Origin: JAWWPG01 sp963820035
GTDB taxonomy: Bacteria; Actinomycetota; Actinomycetes; Propionibacteriales; Nocardioidaceae
DNA: 64,000 nt
Direction: 5' to 3'
Assembly (NCBI GenBank): GCA_963820035.1
Contig: CAWFYK010000001.1
Location: forward strand, 372,001-436,000
Each line of letters begins with the position of its first letter. Positions within the stretch are counted from its first letter, which is position 1. Under the pieces are notes generated by a model. The model was not told the origin of the DNA, made no database searches, and worked only from the letters and a program-made list of their open reading frames with translations. Of the stretch, positions 18,085 to 26,891 are shown one piece after another. The translations under genes and the position numbers were made by a program.

Positions 18085-19512
18085 TCAGGCGCCCGGCTCC
18101 GAGGGCAACAGCCCGAGGGCAACCGCGTCAACCAGGCTCTGGTGGTCGCGTTCGGTCTGGTCGGCATACGCCCGGGCGAAGCGGCACAGGGCGACATCGA
18201 GCTTGTCGGAGGAGCCGGCGTACCCCGAGATCATCGACGCGCCGCTTGTCCGGGCGTGCCCCTTGGCCAGCAGTCGACCGCAGATCCCGGCGTAGTCGAT
18301 CAGCGCGTCGGGATCGAGCGAGTCGACGGAGATGGTCCCCTTCATGTTGCGGAACTGCCGCACGTAGTACTGCCGACCGGCCACCGTGGTCCAGCCGAGC
18401 AAGGGGTCGCTCACGGTCTGCAGCGCTTGCTGGTACTCGACCACGCGTTGGCCCTGGTGGGCGTGCCATGCCGAGCCGCCGTGCACGTACGGCGCCACGA
18501 CGGAACGCCTGGCCTGCTTGAGCTGCAGGAACACCACGTCGTCCGCACTGCTGCCTTCACACAGCGCGACGTAGGCCCGCAACCCGACACTGCCGACGCC
18601 GACAACCTTGTGGGCCACGTCGACGAGGGTGTAGCCGCTGAGCACCCGCCGCCATTGGGGAGGCAAGGTCGCCAGGTAGTCGTCGAGCGCCGCGGCGAGC
18701 TGGTCGGCCTCGGTGTCCGTCAGCCGCGTAATCAACGGCGGCTCCTCGACGATGCGACGACCACCGTCCCTCTCCTCGGTGAAACGCGGGAGGGCCCGGT
18801 CGCTCACCCGCGTCCGGGCACGCCGAGCCGCTTGCTGGATCTTCTTGCGCAGTGCGCGGTTCGACGCGGTCGTCTCGAGCCGGTCGACGTCCAGCCGCTC
18901 GAAGGACCGGGCTAGCAGCGGCTGCGCGGCCAGCCATCGGACGTGTCCACGGTAGGTGGCCACGGCCGATGCCACGGCCTGCTTGCACTGGTCCTCGCTC
19001 GAGCCCGTTTGCCGGCCGGCGACCCAGATGCTGGCGGAGAGACGCCGCAAGTCCCACTCCCAGCTGCCGGGGTGGGCCTCGTCGAAGTCGTTGAGATCGA
19101 GCACCAGGTCGCGCTCGGGGGAGGCGTAGAAGCCGAAGTTGCCGAGATGCGCGTCCCCGCAGATCACCGGTCGGATGCCGGTCGCCGGCAGGTGAGCGAG
19201 GTCCTCGGCCATCACGACAGCCGTCCCGCGCAGGAAGCCGTATGGCGACGCGGCCATCCGGCCGACCCGTACGGGAATCAGCCAGTCGACCCGACCCTCG
19301 TGCGACCTGATGATCTGCTGCACGACATCCGGTCGGTTGCCGGGTGGCGTCCATTCCCCGAGCGACGACCGGCTCACCTCCGACCGGATCCCTCGCCCGA
19401 TGGCATAGCGCTCCTCCCGCGGGGTGGGGCGGCGGCGCAAGGAGGCATAGGACTCACCATCGACCGTCGGGAGCACGACATGACCGTTGACCTGGCTGGG
19501 CACCTCGCTCAT
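18085..19512 (-). CDS. DUF2252-domain protein
   Basis: 475 aa with the full DUF2252 pattern: RVGRMAASPYGFLRG, CGDAHLGNFGFY, LDLNDFDEAHPGSWEWDL. The family resembles aminoglycoside-phosphotransferase/kinase folds (the CGDAH and DxNDFDE blocks look like catalytic and metal-binding loops), but no activity is established to my knowledge. Follows the GT39-like gene by 41 bases on the same strand and may be cotranscribed. Confidence 0.88.
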   Translation of the reverse strand: MSEVPSQVNGHVVLPTVDGESYASLRRRPTPREERYAIGRGIRSEVSRSSLGEWTPPGNRPDVVQQIIRSHEGRVDWLIPVRVGRMAASPYGFLRGTAVVMAEDLAHLPATGIRPVICGDAHLGNFGFYASPERDLVLDLNDFDEAHPGSWEWDLRRLSASIWVAGRQTGSSEDQCKQAVASAVATYRGHVRWLAAQPLLARSFERLDVDRLETTASNRALRKKIQQAARRARTRVSDRALPRFTEERDGGRRIVEEPPLITRLTDTEADQLAAALDDYLATLPPQWRRVLSGYTLVDVAHKVVGVGSVGLRAYVALCEGSSADDVVFLQLKQARRSVVAPYVHGGSAWHAHQGQRVVEYQQALQTVSDPLLGWTTVAGRQYYVRQFRNMKGTISVDSLDPDALIDYAGICGRLLAKGHARTSGASMISGYAGSSDKLDVALCRFARAYADQTERDHQSLVDAVALGLLPSEPGA

Positions 19513-19553
19513 GTCGAGTGAACCTACCGCCGATCACCCCGGCGCCGCTCGGT

Positions 19554-21071
19554 TCAGTCGTAGTGCTGAAGATCCGCCCAGATGCCTGTCCAGGCAGTCC
19601 GGGGACCTCGGCAGACCGCGACGGGCTCGCCCTGCTCCTCGTTGTCGACCCCCTCGCCGTTGTGCAGCCTGGCCTCGACCCGGCAGGAGCGGAACTCCTG
19701 CTGGGCGATGCCGAGCGACCCGCCGACGAAAACCACGACCGTCGTATTGGCGGGCGGCCGCGCCTGGAAGTAGAGCTGGTTCTGTGGCGAGTAGACCGGG
19801 GGCAGCCCCAGGCTCGGCCCATACCGCGCGACAGCTCCGGCTTCGCCGTAGTTGCTGCCGATGACCACGGCATCGCGTGCCTGCTTTGCCGGCAGCCCGT
19901 CGTAGACGTGCGCGACCTGGCGGACGTACGCCGGCCAGCCCACCGAGTCCTGCGCCGTCAGATTGACCCCGGGGATGGGCGTGTCGCCGAGGGCCGATAC
20001 CGGGACGAGCGGGAGGGCCAGCAGGGCCGAGACGACCGCGTTGACGCCGACGGCGGCGACGAGCACCGCCCGCCAGGTCCGTGACCGCGACACGAACTCC
20101 CACGTCGGCACGCAGCCGGCTGCAAGCAGGACCGCTAGCAAGCCGTAGGGGTAGTAGAACTGGGAGCCGGCGAGGAACACCAGCACGAGCAGGACCGGGA
20201 AGGCCGCCGCGACGAACCGCAGCGGCCGCCACGCCGGCCGCCGCCACAGCGCCACCAGCCCGGCGACCCAGACGACTGTGAGAGGCGGCCCGAGCAGGAC
20301 GAGGAGGAACGGCCACATGAGCACGTGCACGTCACCCGCGTTGTTGTCGCGCAGGGCCTGCCCCATGGTGAGCTCGGGCCAGCCGTTCGTCATCTGGTAG
20401 ACCACGTTGGGCAGTCCGATGAGCAGGGCGATCAGCGCTGATGCGAGGACCCAGCGGTTCCACAACAGCCGTCGCGGGCCGACCAGGGCGATGCCGGCGG
20501 CGAAGGAGATCACCAGCATCGCCACCAGCAGCTTGTTGTACATGCTCAGGCCCACGACGAGCGCGGCCCAGATCCACCACGTCGGTTCCGACCGCAAAAC
20601 CGCGCGCATGATGCAGAGCGTGACGAGCGGCCACACGACCAGGTCCACTGACGACGTCAGCATCACGTGCCCGAAGATCAACGGCGTAGCGGCGAAGGCG
20701 TAGGCCCAGGCGGACAGGGTCTGTGCGCCTCGCCCACCGCCCAGCTCGCGCGTGATCAGCGCGACGACGAGGACGGACGCCACCGTGGAGAGGGTTGCGG
20801 GCAGCCGGATCGCCCACGGCTCGTCCGCGACGTGCTGACTGAGGAAGCGAATCAGCAGGGGCGTGAGTGGCGGCTGGTCGACGTACCCCCAGCCCGGCTT
20901 GAGCATCCGGAAGTAGAGCTCGTCCCGTTCGAACCCGTAGCCGTTGCTGAAGGCGCTGAGCAGCACCGCCACGGCGGCCATCGCCGCGACCACAGGCCCG
21001 CGGGCCAGCGGCTCGACCTCGGGCGGCGGCGCGCTGGAGTCCGCAGAGTTTGATGGCTCAGGTGATGCCAC
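19554..21071 (-). CDS. ArnT/PMT-like membrane glycosyltransferase (GT39 family)
   Basis: 505-aa polytopic membrane protein. Features of lipid-linked-sugar-dependent glycosyltransferases of the ArnT/PMT superfamily are visible: an acidic first outer loop (GYGFERDELYF), WGYVDQPPLTPLL, and a run of at least ten hydrophobic helices before a soluble C-terminal domain. It probably transfers a sugar from a polyprenyl carrier to an envelope acceptor; donor and acceptor cannot be read. Start is GTG at 21071. Confidence 0.82.
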   Translation of the reverse strand: MASPEPSNSADSSAPPPEVEPLARGPVVAAMAAVAVLLSAFSNGYGFERDELYFRMLKPGWGYVDQPPLTPLLIRFLSQHVADEPWAIRLPATLSTVASVLVVALITRELGGGRGAQTLSAWAYAFAATPLIFGHVMLTSSVDLVVWPLVTLCIMRAVLRSEPTWWIWAALVVGLSMYNKLLVAMLVISFAAGIALVGPRRLLWNRWVLASALIALLIGLPNVVYQMTNGWPELTMGQALRDNNAGDVHVLMWPFLLVLLGPPLTVVWVAGLVALWRRPAWRPLRFVAAAFPVLLVLVFLAGSQFYYPYGLLAVLLAAGCVPTWEFVSRSRTWRAVLVAAVGVNAVVSALLALPLVPVSALGDTPIPGVNLTAQDSVGWPAYVRQVAHVYDGLPAKQARDAVVIGSNYGEAGAVARYGPSLGLPPVYSPQNQLYFQARPPANTTVVVFVGGSLGIAQQEFRSCRVEARLHNGEGVDNEEQGEPVAVCRGPRTAWTGIWADLQHYD

Positions 21072-21124
21072 CCGGCGACCGTACCGTCATACCGGTCACG
21101 ACGGCGGAAGCGCTGGCTGATTCG

Positions 21125-21526
21125 TTATGTCCTGTTCGCGTCGTCGTCTCCGATAGGTGGAGCCCAGTGCGGCCGCTTGACCAGGCAGAACGGGTGGCCC
21201 GCCGGGTCCTCGAAGATGTCGTCCCTGAGGTGTCGGGCTCCGAGCGCCTCCACCTTGGGCTTCGCCGCCGCCACGTCCTCGACCATGACGTCGATGTGGA
21301 ACTGCTGCGGGTACGTCGGGTCGGGCCAGCGAGGCGGCAGATGGTCGAGAGCCCGCTGGAAGGCCACGCCCGATGTCGTGTCGTTTTCGGCGATCACCAC
21401 CCAGTCGTCGCTCTCGTAGGTGATCTCGAGGCCCAGCAGCTCGGCGTAGAACGCGGCCAGCTCAGCGGGAAAGAGACAGTCGACCGCCACATGGTGAAGT
21501 CGTCCGATCACGGGCACCATCTTCAT
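21125..21526 (-). CDS. VOC-superfamily (glyoxalase-like) protein
   Basis: 133 aa from ATG 21526 (MKMVPVIGRLHHVAVDC). Two beta-alpha-beta-beta-beta modules of the vicinal oxygen chelate fold are visible: HHVAVDCLFPAELAAFYAELLG and QFHIDVMVEDVAAAKPKVEALG, ending EDPAGHPFCLVKRP, with His and Glu-type ligand positions partly kept. Could be an enzyme or a resistance-type binding protein. Confidence 0.75.
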   Translation of the reverse strand: MKMVPVIGRLHHVAVDCLFPAELAAFYAELLGLEITYESDDWVVIAENDTTSGVAFQRALDHLPPRWPDPTYPQQFHIDVMVEDVAAAKPKVEALGARHLRDDIFEDPAGHPFCLVKRPHWAPPIGDDDANRT

Positions 21527-21627
21527 CGGGGCGCGGCCTTCGTGCCAGTCGAGCTCAGGCGAGGCGCCCAGCACGGCGGCATGGGAGCGCTGCGGGCCGA
21601 GGCGCGCCGCCTTCATCCCAGTCGAGG

Positions 21628-22086
21628 TCAGGCGAGACGATCCAGCACGCCCGCCTGGGCCAGCACGGCGAACCGGTCGGGAACGCCCCAGTGCTCCACG
21701 ATCCGGCCGTCGACGATGCGCGCCATGTCGAAGACCAGGAAGTCGAGCGGACGCCCCGTGGGAGGGCCGAAGAACGGCCCGCCCGCCGACGCGCGGGCTC
21801 GGACTCGGACCCAGATCGTGTCACCCGAGACGACGTGGTCCTCGATGGTGAAGTGGACGTCCGGGAAGGAGGTGTGGACGTCGCGAATGGCGGCTTTCAC
21901 GTGCTCGATCGCGGCTGCGCCGGTTCCGGAGAGTCCGAACTGGTGCTCCACGAGGTCGGGGGAGCACAGGTCGTCGACGACGCTGTCGTCGCCGGTGGCG
22001 AAGCCCTCCTCGAAGATGCGCTGCATCACCGTCAGGGCCGTGGAGTCGGCCTGGGTGGCTGAGCCATGTGTCGTTGCGGTAGTCAT
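21628..22086 (-). CDS. SnoaL-like polyketide-cyclase/ester-cyclase family protein
   Basis: 152 aa from ATG 22086, preceded by GAGGAG at 7 bases. The pattern MQRIFEEGFATGDDSVVDDL, PDVHFTIEDHVVSGDTIWVR and HWGVPDRFAVLAQ is typical of the ester-cyclase/SnoaL group. Function in this setting is unknown. Divergent from a TetR gene with a perfect 15-bp palindrome between them, so TetR control is likely. Confidence 0.78.
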   Translation of the reverse strand: MTTATTHGSATQADSTALTVMQRIFEEGFATGDDSVVDDLCSPDLVEHQFGLSGTGAAAIEHVKAAIRDVHTSFPDVHFTIEDHVVSGDTIWVRVRARASAGGPFFGPPTGRPLDFLVFDMARIVDGRIVEHWGVPDRFAVLAQAGVLDRLA

Positions 22087-22157
22087 GGAGTGCTCCTCGG
22101 AGACGTCGGGTGCGAGTGCTCTCGTCTCCAAATCGGATCAGGTATGGTTAGATTGAT

Positions 22158-22172
22158 TCTAGTTAAACTAGA
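22158..22172. promoter_or_regulatory. TetR operator, TCTAGTT-A-AACTAGA
   Basis: Perfect 15-bp dyad with 7-bp arms, placed 72 bases upstream of the ester-cyclase start and just before the TetR ribosome binding site. A/T-rich in an otherwise G/C-rich region. Position and symmetry fit autorepression plus control of the divergent gene. Confidence 0.65.
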
Positions 22173-22218
22173 GTGAAAGGAGCGGACTGTCAACACGAAA
22201 CGTTCGTACCGCTCGCCG

Positions 22219-22860
22219 TTGCGCGACGAGCAGACCCGGGAGACTCGTCGACAGATGGTGACGAGCGCCCGCGAGCTGTTCATCCAGCAGGGGTACGCCG
22301 CGACCACCGTCGCCTCTGTCGCCCGGCATGCCGGCGTCTCCACCGACCTTGTCTACAAGGCGTTTGGCTCCAAGATCGGCATCCTCAAGCAGGTCATGGA
22401 CGAAGCGGTGGTCGGTGACGACGAGGACACGGCACTCCTCGACCGCGCCGAGCCACGCGCGATGCGCGCCGAGACCGACCAGCGCCGGCAGCTCGCGATG
22501 TTCGCGGCCGGTGTCACCGACCAGCTCGAACGGGTGCGTCCGCTCGACGACATCCTGAGAAGTGCGGCCGCGGTCGACGCGGTTGCGGCCGAGCTACGAG
22601 ACGACATCCAGCACCGGCAGCGTCGCGAGGCGATGCGGGTCGTCGTCGGCTGGATCACCGCTCATGGGGCGTTGCGAGAGGGGGTCTCCGGCGACGAGGC
22701 GGCAGCGATGCTCTGGACGCTGACCTCACCGGAGGTGCACCAGATGCTCCGCGAGAGCTGGCACTGGTCACCCGACCGCTATCGGTCGTGGTTGACGGAG
22801 ACCCTGGCGGCGAGTCTGTTGCCGCCCGCGACCCCGAACGCGAAAGGCAGTGACCGATGA
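22219..22860 (+). CDS. TetR-family transcriptional regulator
   Basis: 213 aa from TTG 22219. The N-terminal helix-turn-helix is clear (ARELFIQQGYAATTVASVAR and TDLVYKAFGSKIG). The only good ribosome binding site, AAGGAG at 22177-22182, sits 36 bases upstream and is followed after six bases by an in-frame GTC, not a start codon; the true N-terminus may include those 14 residues. Its stop overlaps the RNA methyltransferase start by ATGA, so the two genes are translationally coupled. Confidence 0.83.
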   Translation: MRDEQTRETRRQMVTSARELFIQQGYAATTVASVARHAGVSTDLVYKAFGSKIGILKQVMDEAVVGDDEDTALLDRAEPRAMRAETDQRRQLAMFAAGVTDQLERVRPLDDILRSAAAVDAVAAELRDDIQHRQRREAMRVVVGWITAHGALREGVSGDEAAAMLWTLTSPEVHQMLRESWHWSPDRYRSWLTETLAASLLPPATPNAKGSDR

Positions 22861-24113
22861 GCGCCGAGGCGGTCGACCTGGTCGGCACCGTGCTCGAGCT
22901 GGACATCGAGGCGGTGGCCCACGGCGGCCACTTCGTCGCCAGGCATGAGGGCCAGGTCATCTTCGTCCGGCACACCCTGCCGGGCGAGCGAGTGCGTGCA
23001 CTGGTCACCGAAGGCGGGTCGACCTCGAGCTTCCTCCGGGCCGACGCAGTGGAGATTCTGCGCGCGTCCCCCGACCGCGTCGAACCCCGCTGCGCAGTCT
23101 CCGGGGCCGGCGGCTGCGGGGGTTGCGACTTCCAACATGTCAGCCAGCAGGCGCAGCGGGACCTGCTCGGCGCCGTCGTCCGCGAGCAGCTGCTGAGACT
23201 CGCAGGCATCGACCAGGCCGTGGTCGTCGAGCCCGTCGACGACGGTGATGGTCTGGGCTGGCGCACGCGGGTCGAGTTCGCCGTCGACGGTCGGCAACGG
23301 CTGGGCCTGCGGAAGCATCGCTCACACGACGTCGTCGCAGTCGACCCGTGCCCCATCGCCCATCCGGCGCTGGCCGACTTCACGGCGTACGCCTGGGCAG
23401 CCGAACGGGTCGAAGCCGTCGTGTCCTCGAGCGCAGAGCGGCTTGCCGTCGTGTCGAAGCCACGTGGTGAGCTTCCCCGGCTCGACCTGACCGGCGTCGT
23501 CGATGCGGCCGGCCGGCGTATCGGCGGCCGGACCTATGTCCACGAGCAGGTGCGCGACCACGAGTTCCGGGTGACCGGCGGCGGTTTCTGGCAGGTGCAC
23601 CCGGCTGCCGCCACGACGCTGGTCGACGCCGTCCTCACGATGGCGCAGCCGGCGCCTGATGACCACGTGGCGGACCTCTACGCAGGGGTCGGGCTGTTCA
23701 CGATGTTCCTCGCCGACGCGGTCGGACCGGGTGGGTCGGTGCACAGCGTCGAGGGGAGCCAACGGGCTGCCCGCGATGCCCGCCGTAACCTGCATGGTCG
23801 GGCGAACGTGCACATCGTGCACGCCCCCGTCGAGGCGGTGCTCCGGCGGAAGCAGCTGCGGCCGCCGTGCGACCTCGTCGTCCTCGACCCGCCGCGGGTC
23901 GGCGCCCGCTCGCGGGTGGTCAGCGGGATCGCCGACCTCGCGCCGTCGCGGGTCGTCTATGTCGCGTGCGATCCGGCAGCGTTGGCTCGCGACGTCGCGA
24001 CGTTCGCGAAGCACGGCTACCGGCTGGCCGGGCTCCGCGCGTTCGAGCTCTTCCCGATGACGTCCCATGTGGAGTGCGTCGCGCACCTGGTCAAGACGGA
24101 CCCCGCACCGTGA
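22857..24113 (+). CDS. TrmA/RumA-like SAM-dependent RNA (uracil-5-)methyltransferase
   Basis: 418 aa. An N-terminal TRAM domain (about 5-65) is followed by the iron-sulfur cysteines C79, C87 and C90 (CAVSGAGGCGGC), with a fourth in VAVDPCPIAHP. The SAM loop is DLYAGVGLFTMFLA and the catalytic cysteine lies in YVACDPAALARD. The enzyme would methylate uracil-C5 in 23S rRNA or tRNA. The conserved 3' end (LFPMTSHVECVAHLVK) is the sequence that recurs, in variant form, at 29.9, 54.9 and 57.7 kb. The gene itself is complete and in frame. Confidence 0.9.
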   Translation: MSAEAVDLVGTVLELDIEAVAHGGHFVARHEGQVIFVRHTLPGERVRALVTEGGSTSSFLRADAVEILRASPDRVEPRCAVSGAGGCGGCDFQHVSQQAQRDLLGAVVREQLLRLAGIDQAVVVEPVDDGDGLGWRTRVEFAVDGRQRLGLRKHRSHDVVAVDPCPIAHPALADFTAYAWAAERVEAVVSSSAERLAVVSKPRGELPRLDLTGVVDAAGRRIGGRTYVHEQVRDHEFRVTGGGFWQVHPAAATTLVDAVLTMAQPAPDDHVADLYAGVGLFTMFLADAVGPGGSVHSVEGSQRAARDARRNLHGRANVHIVHAPVEAVLRRKQLRPPCDLVVLDPPRVGARSRVVSGIADLAPSRVVYVACDPAALARDVATFAKHGYRLAGLRAFELFPMTSHVECVAHLVKTDPAP

Positions 24114-24195
24114 TCGTCGCGCAGCTCGACCACCTCCAACGTCTCGTCAGCCGGCCCAAGCAGCGTCCGCATGTCGTCGGCTATGTCTGCTGCTC

Positions 24196-24957
24196 TCAGA
24201 GGACGTCGCGGCGTGGTGTGACGGTGAGTGCGAGGGTGACGGCCATGGCGGCGTAGACGAGGACAGCGAGTCCACCGACGGCCGCTGGCAACAGGTGGTC
24301 GTCGCCCAGGTCGCTACCCGGCAGGCTCATGGCCGACATCGTCACGCCACCGAGCAGCCACCGCCCTCCCGCGGGCCAGGCTGGAATGATGATGTGCTCA
24401 ACTGCGGTCATCCACACGAGGACGCCGACGACCGCGGGGATCTGGTGGCGTACCAGGGCGCCCACCGCGACTCCGATCACCGAGGTGGCTGCGAAGACAC
24501 CGAAGCCGGAACACATCACTTGCCAGAACTGGCCGCTCACGGTGACGTCGCCGCCTCGGTGGTTGACCAAGGCGATGCTCGAAGGCACGACCACGACAAA
24601 TGTCGCCACCACGAGGGCCGCACTGGCCAGGATTGCCGCCGTGAGCTTGGCGACGATGACGCGCGCGCGTCGCGGTTCGACCAGGTACGCCGACGTGATC
24701 GTGCCATGGCGGTGTTCCTGGGTGAAGGCCATGACGCCGAACACGGCCACCAACACCTGCGAGATGAGCAGACCCGTCCCGATCAGTGAGGCCAGCAGTT
24801 GGGGGTCGCCGAGCGGGACGACGGCGGCTTGGTCACCCGGCTTCGGGATGCTGAACGCGACCATCATCGCCTGTACGGCGAGGGTGGCGAGCAGTGTCCA
24901 CCAGGTGATGCGCGTGCTGCGGAACTTGAGCAGCTCAGCAAGAACGAGCTTCCTCAT
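24196..24957 (-). CDS. ABC-2-type transporter permease
   Basis: 253 aa with six hydrophobic helices (for example LIGTGLLISQVLVAVFGVMAF and SAALVVATFVVVVPSSIALV) and the family pattern LAELLKFRSTRITWW at the start and TQEHRHGTITSAYLVEPRR in the first cytoplasmic loop. This is the ABC-2/NatB-like class that pairs with a separate ATPase. The start overlaps the ATPase stop by 4 bases. Likely an exporter or self-protection pump. Confidence 0.83.
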   Translation of the reverse strand: MRKLVLAELLKFRSTRITWWTLLATLAVQAMMVAFSIPKPGDQAAVVPLGDPQLLASLIGTGLLISQVLVAVFGVMAFTQEHRHGTITSAYLVEPRRARVIVAKLTAAILASAALVVATFVVVVPSSIALVNHRGGDVTVSGQFWQVMCSGFGVFAATSVIGVAVGALVRHQIPAVVGVLVWMTAVEHIIIPAWPAGGRWLLGGVTMSAMSLPGSDLGDDHLLPAAVGGLAVLVYAAMAVTLALTVTPRRDVL

Positions 24958-25868
24958 GACAGCACCCGCCCCGGTTGCTGGGTTGGCTCAGGCTGATCGA
25001 TGAGGTCGAAGAAGGCCTCCTCCAGCCCGCCCGTCCCAGCCAGGGCGTACAGCACGATGTGGTGGGCCGCGGCCAATTCGCCCACCCGCTCGGGGGCGGC
25101 GTCGACCGTGATGTCATAGCCGTCGTGGCGGCAGTTGTGACCGGCCGCTTCGAGCACGGACACCAGGCGCCCCGGCTGCGGGGTACGCGCCTGCGCACCC
25201 ACGCCGGCTGCGGCGCGCAAGTCATCGAGGGTCGCAGACCGCACCAATCGGCCATGGGAAAGGACCAGCACGTGATCGGCGGTCTGTTCGACCTCACTCA
25301 ACACGTGGCTGGACAACAGCACCGTCCGCCCCTCGTCGGCGAGGCGGCGCACATACCCGCGCAACCACCGCACTCCGGGCGGGTCGAGGCCGTTGGTCGG
25401 CTCGTCCAGCACGAGCACCCTCGGATCGCCGAGCAGCCCCGCGGCCAGCCCGAGGCGTTGGCGCATCCCCAGCGAGAACTGGCCGACCCGCCGCTTCGCA
25501 TCGTCGGCCAGGCCGGTCTCGGCCAAGACACGCTGTGGCGCGCTCCTCGGCAGTCCGGCCGCCAGAGCGATGATCCGCAGGTGGTCCAACGCAGATCGCC
25601 CCGGATCGCAGCCGGCCGACTCCAGTACCGCTCCGACCGTTCGGACCGGGTCCACCAACTCGGCGTAGCGCCGCCCGCCGATTGTCGCTGTCCCGCTGGT
25701 TGGTTCGATCAAGCCGAGCAGCATTCGGAGGGTCGTGGTCTTGCCCGCTCCGTTCGGACCGAGCAATGCCGTCACCTCACCCGGTCGGGCGATAGCCGTG
25801 ACGTCGCTGACCGCCGTCAAGTGTCCGTAACGCTTGCTGAGGTCGCGCAACTCGACCGGGTGCGTCAT
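24954..25868 (-). CDS. ABC transporter ATP-binding protein
   Basis: 304 aa from ATG 25868 (MTHPVELRDLSKRYG). Walker A LLGPNGAGKTTT, signature FSLGMRQRLGLAAGLLG, Walker B VLVLDEPTNGLDPPG, switch His in LLSSHVLSEVEQ. Partner of the permease gene it overlaps. The open frame continues upstream to 26057, but the extra residues do not resemble a transporter and 25869-26031 holds no gene I recognise. Confidence 0.88.
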   Translation of the reverse strand: MTHPVELRDLSKRYGHLTAVSDVTAIARPGEVTALLGPNGAGKTTTLRMLLGLIEPTSGTATIGGRRYAELVDPVRTVGAVLESAGCDPGRSALDHLRIIALAAGLPRSAPQRVLAETGLADDAKRRVGQFSLGMRQRLGLAAGLLGDPRVLVLDEPTNGLDPPGVRWLRGYVRRLADEGRTVLLSSHVLSEVEQTADHVLVLSHGRLVRSATLDDLRAAAGVGAQARTPQPGRLVSVLEAAGHNCRHDGYDITVDAAPERVGELAAAHHIVLYALAGTGGLEEAFFDLIDQPEPTQQPGRVLS

Positions 25869-26031
25869 GGCTGTCTTCTCATCAGCCCGGTGCGTCGACG
25901 CATTCCCGCGGGCCACTGGGCGATCCGGGTCGTCGCGGCGACCTGCGCCGCGCCGCCAGAGAGTCGAGCAGCCGAAGACCAGTCGTGCAGCTCCGAGCAC
26001 ACCGGCAGTGGCGCGGCTCGCGACGCCGGTG

Positions 26032-26727
26032 TCATGAGCCCTGTGCTCGATCGACACCGAACCGCCCCAACACCAACGTCACCGAGAGGGCCGCGACCCA
26101 GATCCAGAACGCGGTGAAGGGGATGAACGCGTATCCCTCCGTCCAGACGGCGCGCGCGAGGACGGAGCCCGCACCAGCGATGACGGCCCACCAGCCCAGC
26201 CAGTGCGGCAGGCTCCGGCTGGGGAGGACGATGAGGCCGGTGCAGATCCCGACGGCGCCGGCGGCGACCCAGCCGTTGGCGAAGGAGATGTTGCCGAGGT
26301 CGTAGGCATAGCGAGCGACCTGGGGGTCGATGTCGTCGGAGCGGTACGCCGCGGCGTCCCAGGACGCGATCTGTCCCGAGACGACGCTCACCACGCCGGC
26401 GCCGGCGAGGAAGAGCGAGCGCCAAGGCAGCTCGCCCTCGTAGCGTCGCAGCAGCAGGGCGAGGCCGAGGGCGAACCACAGCATCGCGATCAGTCCGACC
26501 GCGGTGAGGAACGAGCTGATCGCTCCGAACGTGTCGTCGAGTGACCGGAAGAACGCGACGGTCTCGTCGGCGTTGCTGTCTACAGCGGCGCTCTGGTAGT
26601 CGTTGGCGAGCGACGTCCCCAAGACGACGACCAGAGTCACCAGCCCGGCCGCGCCGGTGATCCGGGCGAGATTCCTGCGCTGCTGGGTGGATGCGGCGGT
26701 GTGGGTCGAGTCGGTGAGTTGCGTCAT
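26032..26727 (-). CDS. Integral membrane protein, unknown function
   Basis: 231 aa from ATG 26727 with six or seven hydrophobic segments (ITGAAGLVTLVVVLGTSLA, FLTAVGLIAMLWFALGLALL, AVGICTGLIVLP and others). The periplasmic loop DSNADETVAFFRSLDDTFG is acidic. The general pattern recalls DUF4386-like proteins, but I cannot place it firmly. Divergent from the two-component system; a ribosome binding site (GGAGGATCC) precedes the start. Confidence 0.6.
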   Translation of the reverse strand: MTQLTDSTHTAASTQQRRNLARITGAAGLVTLVVVLGTSLANDYQSAAVDSNADETVAFFRSLDDTFGAISSFLTAVGLIAMLWFALGLALLLRRYEGELPWRSLFLAGAGVVSVVSGQIASWDAAAYRSDDIDPQVARYAYDLGNISFANGWVAAGAVGICTGLIVLPSRSLPHWLGWWAVIAGAGSVLARAVWTEGYAFIPFTAFWIWVAALSVTLVLGRFGVDRAQGS

Positions 26728-26891
26728 GGGGATCCTCCGCGGGTGGTGGTGGCTACGTCATCGACGCTAGATACGACGACGGGGCCCGTCATCGGAGCCC
26801 GGCCCACACTCGGTCTACGAGGCAGCACCACACTCCGGCTTGGTGCCAGCGCTATTGCGGCCACGGTGGCCTGATCGCGAGAATCTGCTGG

